Source: Drechmeria coniospora (lineage: Eukaryota > Ascomycota > Sordariomycetes > Hypocreales > Ophiocordycipitaceae). From it: 64,000 bases of DNA. Location of the stretch: NCBI RefSeq assembly GCF_001625195.1, contig NC_054389.1:3070147-3134146 (forward strand). The letters run 5' to 3'. The position numbers and the translations under genes are program-made. The first letter of the stretch is position 1. Each line of letters starts with the position of its first letter. This document shows positions 11,367 to 22,936 of this stretch, one piece after another. The notes below the pieces were generated by a model. The model was given only the letters and a program-made list of their open reading frames with translations, had not been told where the DNA came from and searched no databases.

Positions 11367-12518
11367 TTTACTGTTATTTAGTGTTTTGGATAGTTGAGTT
11401 ATTCTATAACTAAATGCTTAGAAACTAGGACTATTAGGATTTTAATACTCTTTTAGTAAGTTAGTCTAAAGGTATTGTAGGTTAAGGGATACTGTATTAA
11501 TCCCTAAGACTATATTGGTTTGGAGGTTATTGTATTATATTACAGCCGATTGTAAAAATATAGGACTAACAGTTATAAGGTATCGATTTGCTTAATCTAG
11601 TAGGTCGATACTTACTCCAGTAAGTTAAAGTTAAGTAAGGTAGTTATTGAATTTTAAATTAAATACCTTAAGTATTCCTTTATACCCTTTAAGTGTAAGG
11701 TTATAGTAGGAATTGTAGAGATTGTAACGTTAGGCTACTTAGCCCTTGGAGTAGTATTGTTTTAGCAATAGATAAGTATCTATTGGGTTATAAATCTATA
11801 CAATTAATGCTTACAGGCCCTTAGTACAGCTGTCTTAAAGTAGTATAAGCAGGGAGCATTAGTTATAAGTTAAATAACTAGTAGTAATTAATGGGTTTTT
11901 TAAAAATCCTTCTAAGTAAAGGGAACTAAGTTAGATAGCAAAGGATTATTCCTATAAGTTAAAGTTCTTAGTATCTTTAAGCTTAGTATACTTTAGGAAT
12001 AAGAATACCTTCTTAGATAGCTTAGTATTAGAGCTTAAATTAATTATTTCAGTAGTAGTAGTACTACTACTATATATTAGAATTCCTTGGATAGGTATAT
12101 ATTTAGGCTCCATTTTATTAAGGCATTTTTGGATTAGTATAATAGTATTGTTTAATTGCTCCGTAAGTTAGTTAAACCGATTAGAAAGATTACTATACTG
12201 CATTTGTTGCCTTTAAATAATTACTTTAAGTTCCAATATAATAGGTATTTTGGTAGCCTGACCTTCCTTAGTAGAATCCATTTTAAAAATACAAATACAA
12301 TCTAATTAGTAACTAGGTTTTCGGTTTACCTTTATACTAGTAGTACTAGTAGTTGCAATAAGTAGTACTTATTGCATAGGCAGCTAGATACTATAGTTAA
12401 ATCGATTTCCTAGAATTGCCGTAAGTAGTACTTATAGTAGATATGCATTAGGAAGTACAATAAGTAGTACTTGTTGTATTAGTAGCTAGGTCGATTGTTT
12501 CCGGGGGATTTTGGTATA

Positions 12519-12538
12519 GTCCTTCCGGGCTTATAACC
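12519..12538 (-). other. E3 primer-binding site (initiator tRNA half-site)
   Basis: Directly after the 5' LTR, on the minus strand, reads GGTTATAAGCCCGGAAGGAC. The same 20 nt follow the LTR in E4 (22241-22260), E6 (30969-30988) and E5 (58794-58813). Its first 12 nt are one C-to-T/G-to-A change away from the complement of the initiator tRNA-Met anticodon loop and GGG/CCC stem, the kind of internal tRNA site used by Drosophila copia. The assignment is an inference. Confidence 0.65.
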
Positions 12539-13432
12539 TTTTAATAAAAAGGGGAAAAATAGGAAGGGTGCGCAATAGAAGTTCAGTTGTACGAACTATC
12601 CAAAATAGATATCAATTAAGGCTATTAGTAACAGCAGGAAGTATACCAGTTAGTAACTAGGTAAGAAATATAGATTTAAACAAGTTAAATAGTAGTACTA
12701 AGGGACAATTTAAAAAGAAAGACTATTATATTTCTTATACTTACTTATATATATACGTCTTGCGTACTTATATATCTTACTATCTAAGAGTATAGGAAAG
12801 GGAGGACTATTTTATACCTAAGAGGTAGTACCTCAATTAACATAATATATACGTATTGGAATTCTGTCTAATTCTATACAATGTATCTCTAAACAATCTA
12901 CTTGCATTCAATATAGCTCTAAATACTCTAGTTAAGTTATACTACTAGTTAGTTGCAACTAGTAGGGTTAATTAGTATTTGGGTTCGGTCGCAACAGTAT
13001 AGCAGTAGTACTATAGTAGTCGAGCGGGCCAGTAGTAGTACTACTAGTAAGCAACTGCTAGTTGCAGTTAGGTGGGTCCTACTATATAATAGTAGTACTA
13101 TTAGCGGGTAACTACTAGTAGTAGTTAGGAGTGTGTTAATTAACGGCCTGATTAATGATCTTACTTAGTCAACCAAGTACTACTTGTACGTAACGCGCAA
13201 CAGTAGTAAATTGGCTAGGCAGTAGTACTGCTATTAGTAATACTAAGTCTGGGCGAGGAGAATTTGCATAGTAAGTGCAATTCGTTAACTCAATATACTA
13301 CTTATACGTACAGTACAGTAGTAGTATATTGGTAAGCAGTAGTACTACTGCTAGGTATTGCAAGTAGCAATATACATAGGATAGTATCCTATTTGGGTAG
13401 TCTTACTAGTATAAATACTAATAATTTTAATA
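12539..13432 (-). repeat. 5' LTR of E3 (894 bp, type A)
   Basis: Near-identical in layout to the 3' LTR at 6120-7009. Outer end TTTTAATA at 13432 (RIP-altered TGTTAAAA start on the minus strand), inner end next to the primer-binding site at 12538. The two LTRs differ mostly by transitions of the RIP type. Confidence 0.9.
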
Positions 13433-13437
13433 GTATA

Positions 13438-14873
13438 TATTGCATAGTCCTAATTCCTTATTAGAAGCGGATTTAAAGTACTAAACTAATATCCTATATA
13501 GAACTAGTAAGGCTAATAGCTATACTAGGTTTAAAAATATACCTTATATATATGCCTTCTAGAAGGTTGGTTACAAAAACTACCTTCCTAAAAATCCTAG
13601 AAGGTATTGGCCCTATTTCCTAAGGGCTCCCCCGACTGCTAAGTCCTAGTATTAAAGGACTAAAGTTAGAGGGAGAAATTAAACTAGTAGATTTAATAAC
13701 CATCTTGTAAAGCAACTCTAGTCCCCTAATACCTAGGGAAATAGAGGGGGCTACTAGTCCTACTAGGACCAGTAGACCTACTAGTCCTACTAAGGACTAG
13801 TAGGTTGCAACTAGCCAACGGACTAACTAGTCCTACTAGGACTAGTAGGTTGCAACTGGATAACGGACTAACTAGTCCTACTAGGACTAATAGGTTATAA
13901 CTAGCCAACGGACTAACTAGTTCTACTAGGACTAGTAGGTTGCAAGAGGCAAACAGACCGACTAGTCCTACAAGGACTAGTACTACAAAGGGGGTCCTAG
14001 CCCAACCAACAGAGGATTTACTAAATATCTCTCTTCTAGATAAACCTAAATTAGAAGACAATTCTAATTTAGTAGATTTCAATCCAGTATACTAGATTAA
14101 GGACCTATACTACTAAGCTAAGGTAAAGCAACTACTAATTAATAGTAAGCCTACTAACTAAAAGTAAGTACTTAAATTAAATAATAAAGACTAGTAGATA
14201 AGTACTATATTCTCTAAATTTTAGTAACTTATTTAGGTAGGGGTATTTTACTTTATTCCCTTTTAAGAAATACTAACTAGTAAATAACTTCTTAAAAGCT
14301 ATTTTATCCTATAAGTTAAAAAGGACTAGTAAAATAATCCTATTAAATTTAAGGTACGTTTAGTAGCTAAAGGATTTATATAAATTAAAGGTCTTAACTA
14401 CCTAAAGACCTTTATAGCTATAAGTATTCTACCTACCTAAAGGATACTACTAGCTCTTACTGCCTAAAACAATTAGTATATTAAATAAATTAACTTTATT
14501 AGTACTTTCCTAAACAATAAGCTACCTAAAGTTAATTACCTTAAAATCCCTAATAGACTAGAAGTATTTATTAGTCTTAATAAGACTAATAACCTAGGTA
14601 AGTAACTAGCTAAGCTAGGCTATAACTTAGTAGTTAAATAAGGTATCCTTTTAACAAAAGTACTCTATAGTTTTAAATAAGGACCTAAAAAGTAGTAAGA
14701 TATACTTTCTAAACTACTCTATTAATTTGGATATAGCCCTCTTATATCCAACCCGGCTATTTACTATAATAGTACTACTAGTACTTATATAGTTAGCTAT
14801 ATTAATAACTATCTACTTATTGGGCCGAACCTTATATATATTAATAAGTTAAAACAAAAACTATATAAGGTTT
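13438..14873 (+). pseudogene. E2 gag-pol remnant, block 2 (integrase end to RT)
   Basis: Resumes E2 right after E3. C-terminal integrase sequence (13445-13640), minisatellite 2 (13745-13990), then RT with the LVAKGFIQIKGLNY-type motif near 14370-14400 and the catalytic region near 14800 (Y-I-N-N where YIDD is expected, both Asp lost). Broken by E4 at 14874. Heavily RIP-mutated. Confidence 0.8.
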
Positions 14874-15544
14874 TCTTGCAATTTGTATGCGCAAGAAGTA
14901 GGGGTAGTGGAAGTATATTACACGGACTAGGGAATCAATCAAGCTGTTAGTAACAGCAATAAGGGGTACTAGTTAGTAACTGGGCAAGAGTATACAATTG
15001 GTAGTACCAAATTATACAAATAAATACAATTATTCTTCTACCTAAAGTGCAAGGGAAGTACGGCTATTTATACCTATAGAGTAGTACTGTATAGGTCCAG
15101 ATTGTAGCTGCGCAGTTATACTATAGTTTGATTGCCCGTTTGGTTGTATAATAGTTTAATTGCCTATTTAGTTGCATAATAGTTTAATTGCCGTTTTAGT
15201 CGTATAATAGTTTAATTACCCGCAGTAGTACTGTAGGCTAGCAATAGCTAGTAGCGACTAGGAGAGCGGTAATTATTATTCCGATTAATTAGCTCCTATA
15301 GTCGACTGGCTACTATGTATATAAGTTGTATTATAGTAGTAAGTTGGCCGGCAGTAGTACTACCGTTAGTCGTTCCGAGTAGTAGTTCGGAGAAGTAGTA
15401 TATTGTATACTATTAGTTAACTCGATATACTTACTAATACTTACAGTATAGTATAGTATCTTTACTAGTAGTAGTACTACTAGTAACAATAGGATAGTAT
15501 CCTATTTAGGTAGTTTTACTAGTATAAATACTAGTATTTTAATA
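14874..15544 (-). repeat. 3' LTR of E4 (671 bp, type C)
   Basis: Starts TCTTGCAATTTG on the plus strand and ends TATTTTAATA, with the polypurine complement CCCCCTCTATTT immediately inside. Same length as its 5' partner (22261-22931). Outer and inner ends are shared with other Copia LTRs; the middle is its own type. Confidence 0.9.
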
Positions 15545-16828
15545 CCCCCTCTATTTAGCTAGTATGACTACTACTAAATAGGGATCCCTTGGAGACCTAG
15601 TAGGCCAAGGTAGCGTTAGAAGAAATTAGCGGTAAGGGCCTTAGTAAGGCCATCGGTAGGTATAGACTTAGTGTTTAGGTAACTGATTTTGGCTAGTCCG
15701 TTTGCTGCTTCTTGCCGAATATACCGGAACTTTAGTAGTTTATGCTTTGTTTGGTTATACTAATTGGGATTATTGGCATTAGAGATAGATCCATTATTGT
15801 TATATAAAAGTAGGATAGGCTTTTTAAGACCCTTGCCTATTTCTGTAAATAAACTATCTAGCTATTTAAGTTCCCGAATAGCTTCCAGTAGGGTATCCGA
15901 TTCTACCTCTATAGTAGAAAGAGCAATAGTATTGGCCCTTTTTAATTTCCAGTAGATTAGTTTACCTACTAGGGTAAAGAGGTACCTATAGGTAGACTTA
16001 GAGGAGTTTAAGTTACCTGCAAAGTTGCTGTTAGAAAATCCAAGTAGATTGGATTTGGATACTATAGACTTAGACTAGTAGCAAATAGCTAGGTCTATAG
16101 TTCCTTTTAGATATTGAAGAAGGTTCTTGCTAGCTAATAGGTATAGGCTAGTAGCTTGGTGTATATATCGAGATAGCCATTGGATTGTAAAGGCTATATC
16201 TGGTCGGGTTAATAGCATAAGGTATATTAAAGTCCCTACTATTTATTGGTATACTAGTTAGTTAGTTACGGATAAGGGAGTAAGGGGCGTTATAGTAGCC
16301 TGCTTAAGTACTCCTGGTTATAGTAGTATTGCTACTGCCTTGGCCTCCTTTAACCTAAATCGGGATAGGGCTTCCTTAATATACCCTTTTTAACTAAGAG
16401 TAATACCCTTAGTTGTTTAACTAATCTGTACGCCTAGGAAGAAGGGCGGCCTATCTGCAGTCTTTAATTGGGTAGACCTTATATAGTTATTATTTTAACC
16501 TATTAATATATATAAGGTTTGGTCCAATAAGTAGGCAGTCGTTAACGTAGCTAACTATATAAGTACTAGTAGTACTGTTATAGTAGATAGCCGGATTAAA
16601 TACTAGAGGGCTATATCCGTATTGTTATAGTAGTTTGGTAAGTGCCTCCTGCTACTCTTTAGGTCCTTGTTTTAGGCCGTAGAGTGCCTTTTTCAAAAGG
16701 ATACCTTATTTAACTACTAGGTTATAGCCTAGCTTAGCTAGTAGCTTAGCTAAATTATTAGTCTTATTAAGACTAATAAATACTTCTAGTCCCTTAGGAA
16801 TTTTAAGGTAATTAACTTCGGGTAGCTT

Positions 16829-17070
16829 TTTGTTTTTTTCATTTATTACGCGCATGCAGCCCTAGGGGCTATAGCGCGGCGGCCTATAGGTCCCTTAGGG
16901 CCTAGAAGACCCAATAGGCCTACTAGACCCTTAGGGTCCTAAGGGCCCGCAGGAGCTAACTAGCTAACTAAACTAGCAGTAACGACTAGCTATTTATATT
17001 AAATCAGTAGGGCTTTCCCTTGCATTTTACGAATCTTAGTCCCTAGGCCTAGCTAGGCCTAGTACTATTT
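16829..17070 (-). mobile_element. 242-bp SINE-like insertion inside E4
   Basis: Interrupts the RT region of E4 between two copies of the 9-bp sequence GGGTAGCTT (16820-16828 and 17071-17079); E6 (26815-26830) is uninterrupted there. On the minus strand the insert ends in an A-rich tail (A7 plus CAAA) touching the duplication, as expected for target-primed retroposition. It is richer in GC and CpG than its host and contains nested inverted GGGCC/GGCCC motifs. No clear tRNA A/B boxes seen, so a LINE tail fragment or a Mutator-type MITE (which also makes 9-bp duplications) remain possible. Confidence 0.6.
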
Positions 17071-18899
17071 GGGTAGCTTCCTGTTTAGGAAAGTACCAAT
17101 AAAGTCAATCTATTTAACGTACTAGTTGTTCTGGGCGGCTAGGGCTAGTAGTATCCTCTAGGTAGGTAGAATACTAGTAGTTGCAAAAGTCTTAATATAA
17201 TTAAGGCCTTTAATTTGCATAAATCCCTTAGCTACTAGTTGTGCCTTAAATTTAATAGGGTTATTCTACTAATCCTTTTTGACTTGTAGTATAAGTCGGC
17301 TTTTCAAAAGTCGTCTGCTAGTTAGTATTTCTTAAAGGGGAATAAAATAAAATATCCCTACCTAAATAAGCTACTGGAATTCCGAGAATATAGTACTTAT
17401 CTACTGGTCTTTGTTGTTTAACTTAAGTACCTATTTCTAGCTAGTAGGCTTGCTACTATTTAGTAGTTGCTTTGCCTTAGCTTAGTAGTATAGGTCCTGG
17501 ATCCAATACACTAGGTTGAGATCTATTGGGTTAGGGTTGTCTTCTGGTTCTAGTATATCTGGAAGAGAGGTATTTAGTAGATCCTCTATTAGCTGGGCTA
17601 GGACCCCCTCTGTTGCGCTAGTCCTAGTAGTACTAGTTGGTCTGTTGGCTCCTTGCAACCTACTGGTCCTAGTAGGATTAGTAGGTCCGTTGGCCCCCTC
17701 TGTCTCCCTAGGTATTAGGGGACTAAAGGTATTTTGCGAGATATAGTCTTCTATCTTAATTTCCCCCTCTGACTTTAGTCCTTAGAGACTAGGACTTAGT
17801 AGTTATTAAAGTCCTTAGATAGGGCTAATACCTTCTAGGACTTTAAGGAAGGTAGTTTTTGTAACTGCCCTTCTGGAAGGTATATATACAAGGTATGTTT
17901 TTGAACCTAGTATTACTAGTAGCCTTACTGGTTCTATACGTTATACCAATTTGGTACTTTAAATCCGTTTCTGGTAAGGGATTAGGACTTTGCAGTAGGC
18001 ACTAATAGCCTTATAGGCTATAAGGTTTAGTAGCGTTTTTAGCCCTTGTAACTCCTGCTTAAGCAATTAGTAGGGGCTTAGATCCCTATTGGTAATTACA
18101 GTATAGTTAACTAGGTTAACTATAGCAGGAAGTATAGCAGACTAGAGGAATAGTAGGAGGCCAGCCTAAATTATAGTTGCTTATAGCTGGTCTAGAATAA
18201 CTTATATAGACCGTTCGGTAAGTTTATTTTGTTCGGGGGTATACGGGTAGGACGTATCGAATAGTATTCCTTTAGTACCTAACCAGTCCTAAAGCAGTAT
18301 ATTAATTTTAGGTCCTCTATTATAAAATAGCCTTTTTGGGTAACGGCTATAGTATATTTTTAGGCTTTAAAAGAAGTTCTTTATAGCCTAGAGAATTGTT
18401 AGTCCTTCCTTGTTGGGTAGGATATATACCTAACGGAATTAGGATTTGCAATCGATAAGTATTAGTCTAGTAGACTTTCGATTATAGGATATAGGTTTAA
18501 TCCTAAATGTATCCCCTTTAATTAAGTTAAGTGTATGGTTTGGATCCTTAATTGGATCCCTTAACTAGCGTCTGGTAGATTTTGCCTATATATAGGTAAG
18601 GCATTGAAAATCGGTAACCTTAATAGATAAAAAGTTAGGTAACCTACTAGTAATCTTACTAGTCTTTTTCAACAATAGCAGACTAATATATCCTAGTCTA
18701 ATATACTAGATACCTACTTATTGCAGTAGTCTTTGGTAAGACTGGTTACTGAATTCCGTACACTAAGTCGGAATAGCCTGTTCCTTAGTACTAGCAGTAG
18801 GGACTGCTAGTAGGTCTATTGCCTCTATAGGGATCGGGTCCTCTATAGGGTCTTTATATAGGGTAGCCTTAGTAAGGTCCCTTGGGTTAGCCGAACTAG

Positions 18900-19150
18900 T
18901 AGTTGGGCTAGGACCTGGTCCTGGTCTAGGTCCCGGTCTTGGTACTAGACTAGGTACCGACCTAGGTACCGATCTAGGTGCCGACCTAGGTACCGATCTA
19001 GGTGCCGACCTAGGTACCGATTTAGGTACCGACCTAGGCACCGATTTAGGTGCCGACCTAGGCACCGATATAGGTGCCGACCTAGGTACCGATTTAGGTA
19101 CCGACCTAGGTACCGATTTAGGTACCGACTGGGGTGCCGATCTAGGTACC
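18900..19150 (-). repeat. Coding minisatellite 1 in E4
   Basis: About 20 units of GGTACCGACCTA / GGTGCCGATCTA on the plus strand, encoding a Val-Pro-Arg-Ser-type tract on the coding minus strand. Same hinge as in E1 and E3 but with its own unit composition and number. Confidence 0.85.
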
Positions 19151-20892
19151 GACTAGTCTTCTGCCTCGTTAGCCTAGGGAAGTTGCTGTAAGGAAATTTC
19201 TACTACTATTCTATAGCTACTATAGTAGCTTGAGTGGGCTGAGTTTGGTTTTCTTAGATAGGGTATATCTAGGCCTTTTTGTTATAGGAAGAAGCTATAC
19301 CTCTAGAAGTTAAGTAGGCTATATATTTTTCGGTTCGAGTTGTATAGGGACTGCTTAATAAGTATTCCCCCTAATCCGTAGTGTTGTATCCTACTAATAA
19401 TATTGACTTCCAGTTTCGGAATATATAGTGCCTCTTGTAGTATAAGAGTACTATAGGTTAGTGGATTAGTATTAATTAATACTATAAATTCTATAGTTCT
19501 AATTCTATTAGGGTATATTGGGCTACCTTTAGTAGTAATTGGTTTTACTTGGGATTTTGTAATTAGTCGAAAAGTAGTAAACTTAAACCGATTATTTACT
19601 AAATAGTAGGTTAAGCCAGTATTGTAGAGTAGGCCTATATAGTATATATTAGTATTAGTAATACTATATAGTATACCAATATTACCTAAGTTAGGTAATA
19701 TTTCTAATTCTTATATAGAGTTAGAATTGGTATTTAATTCTTAATAGGAATTAGGTAAGTCTATATAGCTAGTAGTTAGGCTATAGTTACTAACTAGGAA
19801 ACTAGTAGTATCCTTTAGTTGCTTAGTCGATTAGTTGGATTTATTGGATTGGCTTATTTGGCTGGATTGGCTTGTTTTGGATTAACTAGGTTGACTGGAT
19901 TTAGTAGATCTATTTCCTTTCTTCTTTTTCTTAGGTACTTAGGATATTTAGTAACTAAATGTATTTAATCCAGTAGTACTAGAGTTTTCTTTTAGTAGGT
20001 TAGCTATAAGATACTATAGGTTAAGGATATCCGTTTAGAGTCCTAGGGCTCGAGAAGATATAAGGGTACTATTCTATATAGCAACTTATTGTAGAAATAT
20101 AGGTTTAACTATTGTAAGGTAATAGTTAGTTTGGTTTAATGGATTAATTGTTATACTAGCTAGTTGTAGCTTAGTAAGTTAACTATTAAATTCGGTATTA
20201 AATGCATAAAGTGTTCCTTTGTACCCCTTAAATATAAGGTTATAGTAGGCCTTATATAGGTTAGAGCGTTTAGCTTTATAACCTTTAGAGTAATACTTTT
20301 TCAATAGTAAGAAAATATCGGCTGGATTTTTAATATATATAGTTAATTCTAAGATTTCTTTCGAGTAACTATCCTATAGTAGTATAAGTAAATTGGCCTA
20401 ATTTCCGCTTAAAAAGCTAAAAGTAATTAAGGGCTTATTTAGAAAGCCTTTTAGGTTAAGAGCTTAGAGTTGTATTAATAGGGATTATTCCTATAACTTA
20501 TAGTTCTTAGTACCTTTAAGTTTTGTATATTCTGGGAATTAAAATACCTTTTTGTTTAGGGTATAGTTAGAGTAGGTATCCTCTATCTTAGTAATAGTAG
20601 TACTAGTACTAAGTATTAACTTAATAACGTTTAGTTATTCTTATATCTATAGGATAATAGTATTAAGTTACTATAATAGTTTGTTAATCTGTATTTGTTA
20701 TACCTATAGATATTTTTTAATCTCTAATAGGTTAATCTTTTAACCTTAGTTAGTAGGATCTATTTTCTAGTTAGTAACTAGATTTAAATCTTACCTTACT
20801 TACCTAGCTAGTAGTACTAGTAATTAGGTCTCCTACTAGTAGTACTAGTAGGGAAAGGAGCCGTAGCTTAGAGACTAAGCGTTACTAATAGT

Positions 20893-21629
20893 TCTATGCA
20901 ATTAATGCACAAGAGGAGGGGATAGTGGAAGTATATCGCACGGACTAGTAAATCAATTATACTGTTAGTAACAGCAATAAGGGAAGTGCCAGTTAGTAAC
21001 TAGGCAAGAGTGCACAATTGGTAGTACCGAATTATACAAACGAATGCGATTATTTCTTCTAGCTACAGTACAGGAAAAGAGCGGCTATTTATATTTACAG
21101 AACAATCCCTAATAACGGCTTTATCGGAGATTCCATCGTGGATTAAAGGCGCTATCGTACTATGGCTTAAATGGCTGAAACCATTATACAGTTGGATAAC
21201 TGTTTTAGTTACTCGTTAGTTGACTGCTTCCGTCATAAGGTTGGATGGATTGTTTCAGTCATTAGCTTGGCTGATTCCATTACATAATGAATGGGTGGTC
21301 CGGCCCAAGTTAGTATTGTGGGCTGGCAAGCGCTAGTAGCGATTGGGAGAGCAGCAATTGTCGTTCCGATCAATTGGCTCCAGTGGTCGACTGGCTACTA
21401 TATATGTAGGTCACATTGCAGTAGTAAGTTGGTCGGTAGTAGTACTGCCGTACGTCGCTCCGAGTTATGGTTCGGAGAAGTAGTATGTTGTATACTATTA
21501 GTTAACTCAATATACTTACTAATACTCGCAGTATAGTATAGCATCCGTACTAGTAGTACTAGTACTAATACTAATAGGATAGTATCCTATTTAGGTAGTC
21601 TTACTAGTATAAATACCAGTATTTTAACA
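20893..21629 (-). repeat. Solo Copia LTR (737 bp, type B) in E4 leader
   Basis: Exactly the length of the E6 LTRs and clearly related to them, bounded by target duplication ATAGT (20888-20892 and 21630-21634). It begins TCTATGCAATTA and ends TATTTTAACA on plus, keeping an intact TG start on the minus strand. It is less RIP-mutated than the E6 LTRs (many CpA remain), pointing to a younger insertion. An open frame inside it is non-coding LTR sequence. Confidence 0.92.
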
Positions 21630-21634
21630 ATAGT

Positions 21635-22236
21635 ACTAGTAGGTAATGTACTAGTAGTATTAGTAGTTGGGAGAGCTATAGTTTGGTAACTAAGAGTTAC
21701 TAGTAGTACTAGTAGGTAACGTACTAGTAGTACTAGTAGTTAGGGGAGCTGTAGTTTAGTAACTAAGGATTACTAGTAGTACTGGTAGGTAATATACTAG
21801 TAGTACTAGTAGTTGGGGGAGCCGTAGTTTAGTAACCAAGGATTACTAGTAGTACTGGTAGGTAGTATACTAGTAGTACTAGTAGTTGGGGGAGCCGTAG
21901 TTTAGTGACCAAGGATTACTAGTAGTACTAGTAGGTAACTTAGTAAGTTATAGATTCGACTAAGAGTTACCAGTCGTACTGGTAGGTGACTTAGTAAGTT
22001 ACAGATTCGACCAAGAGTTACTAGTTATACTGGTAGGTAACTTAGTAAGTTATAGAATTCGATTAATCGTTACTAATTGTACTGGTAGGTAACTTAGTAA
22101 GTTATAGGATTCGATTAATCGTTACTAGTAGTACTGGTAGGTAACTTAGTAAGTTATAGAGATTAATCCGGACGATTTACTAGGAGTACTAGTAGGCGAC
22201 TTAGTAAGTTATACAGATTAATTCCAGAGGATTAAT
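21635..22236 (-). repeat. Leader tandem repeats of E4 (73-bp and 51-bp units)
   Basis: Between the primer-binding site and gag lie two tandem families. Four ~73-bp units (21640-21930) each hold two copies of the palindrome TACTAGTAGTACTAGTA; five to six ~51-bp units (21930-22200) contain GGTAACTTAGTAAGTTA. The solo LTR is inserted at the edge of the first family. Related arrays sit in the leaders of E6 (30600-30950) and E5 (58850-59215), but E3 lacks an obvious array. Confidence 0.8.
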
Positions 22237-22260
22237 TATAGTCCTTCCGGGCTTATAACC

Positions 22261-22931
22261 TCTTGCAATTTATATGCACAAGAAGTAGGGGTAGTAGAAG
22301 TATATCGTACGGACTAGGGAATCAATTAAGCTATTAGTAACAGTAATAAGGGGTACTAGTTAGTAACTGGGCAAGAGTATATAATTGGTAGTACCGAATT
22401 ATATAAATAAATATAATTATTCTTCTACCTAAAGTGCAAGGGAAGTACGGCTATTTATGCCTACAGAGTAGTACCGTATAGGTCCAGATTGTAGCTGTAT
22501 AGTTATACTATAGTTTGATTGCCCGTTTGGTCGTATAATGGTTTGATTGCCTATTTGGTTGTATAATGGTTTGATTACCGTTTCGGTCGCACAATAGTTT
22601 AATTGCCCGCAGTAGTACTTTAGGCTAGCAATAGCTAGTAGTAACTAGGAGAGCGGTAATTGTTATTCCGATCAATTGGCTCCTATAGTCGACTGGCTAC
22701 TACGTATACAAGTTATATTATAGTAGTAAGTTGGCCGGTAGTAGTACTACCGTTAGTCGTTCCGAGTAGTAGTTCGGAGAAGTAGTATGTTATATACTAT
22801 TAGTCAACTCGATATACTTACTAATACTTGCAGTATAGTATAGTATCTTTACTAATAGTAGTACTAATAGTAACAATAGAATAGTATCCTATTTAGGTAG
22901 TCTTACTAGTATAAATACTAGTATTTTAATA
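22261..22931 (-). repeat. 5' LTR of E4 (671 bp, type C)
   Basis: Begins TCTTGCAATTTA right after the primer-binding site (22241-22260) and ends GTATTTTAATA before the GGTTT duplication. Same length and layout as the 3' LTR. Confidence 0.9.
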
Positions 22932-22936
22932 GGTTT

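Larger units (their letters stand above)
7015..12281 (-). pseudogene. E3 gag-pol remnant (Copia)
   Basis: Minus-strand Copia polyprotein starting at an ATG preserved at 12281-12279 (MDSTKEGQ). Gag is followed by a repeat-rich basic tail (11228-11366), protease region, minisatellite 1 (10265-10575), pre-integrase and integrase, minisatellite 2 (8820-9055), RT, and RNase H near 7200-7560. The RT catalytic box at about 7993-8007 reads Y-I-N-D, so one catalytic Asp is lost. Numerous TAG/TAA stops. Only the start codon has escaped the G-to-A change that turned it to ATA in E4, E5 and E6. Confidence 0.88.
6120..13432 (-). mobile_element. Complete Copia element E3 (7.3 kb)
   Basis: Full-length minus-strand Ty1/Copia element: 3' LTR 6120-7009, interior 7010-12538, 5' LTR 12539-13432. 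The 5-bp target duplication GTATA lies at 6115-6119 and 13433-13437. It splits E2's integrase region, and E2 resumes in order after 13437. Both LTRs (890 and 894 bp) are type A, the same type as E2's LTR. Strong RIP decay throughout makes autonomous activity unlikely. Confidence 0.92.
15550..20763 (-). pseudogene. E4 gag-pol remnant (Copia)
   Basis: Minus-strand polyprotein; the expected start codon reads ATA at 20763-20761 (ATAGATCCT, a TpG-to-TpA change of ATGGATCC). Gag to about 19800, protease/pre-integrase with minisatellite 1 (18900-19150), integrase near 18200-18500, minisatellite 2 (17610-17700, only about two units), RT, and RNase H near 15700-16100. The RT segment is split by a 242-bp insert at 16829-17070. 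Stops are TAA/TAG at Gln/Trp codons. Confidence 0.87.
14874..22931 (-). mobile_element. Copia element E4 with internal insertions
   Basis: Minus-strand Ty1/Copia element: 3' LTR 14874-15544, interior 15545-22260, 5' LTR 22261-22931, with target duplication GGTTT at 14869-14873 and 22932-22936. It was itself hit twice: a 242-bp SINE-like insert at 16829-17070 and a solo Copia LTR at 20893-21629. Without these it is about 7.1 kb. It interrupts the RT region of E2. Confidence 0.92.

Noticed and set aside
21291..21536. 81-codon open frame with ordinary composition
   Set aside because: Lies wholly inside a 737-bp solo Copia LTR bounded by ATAGT duplications. Openness reflects weaker RIP, not a gene.
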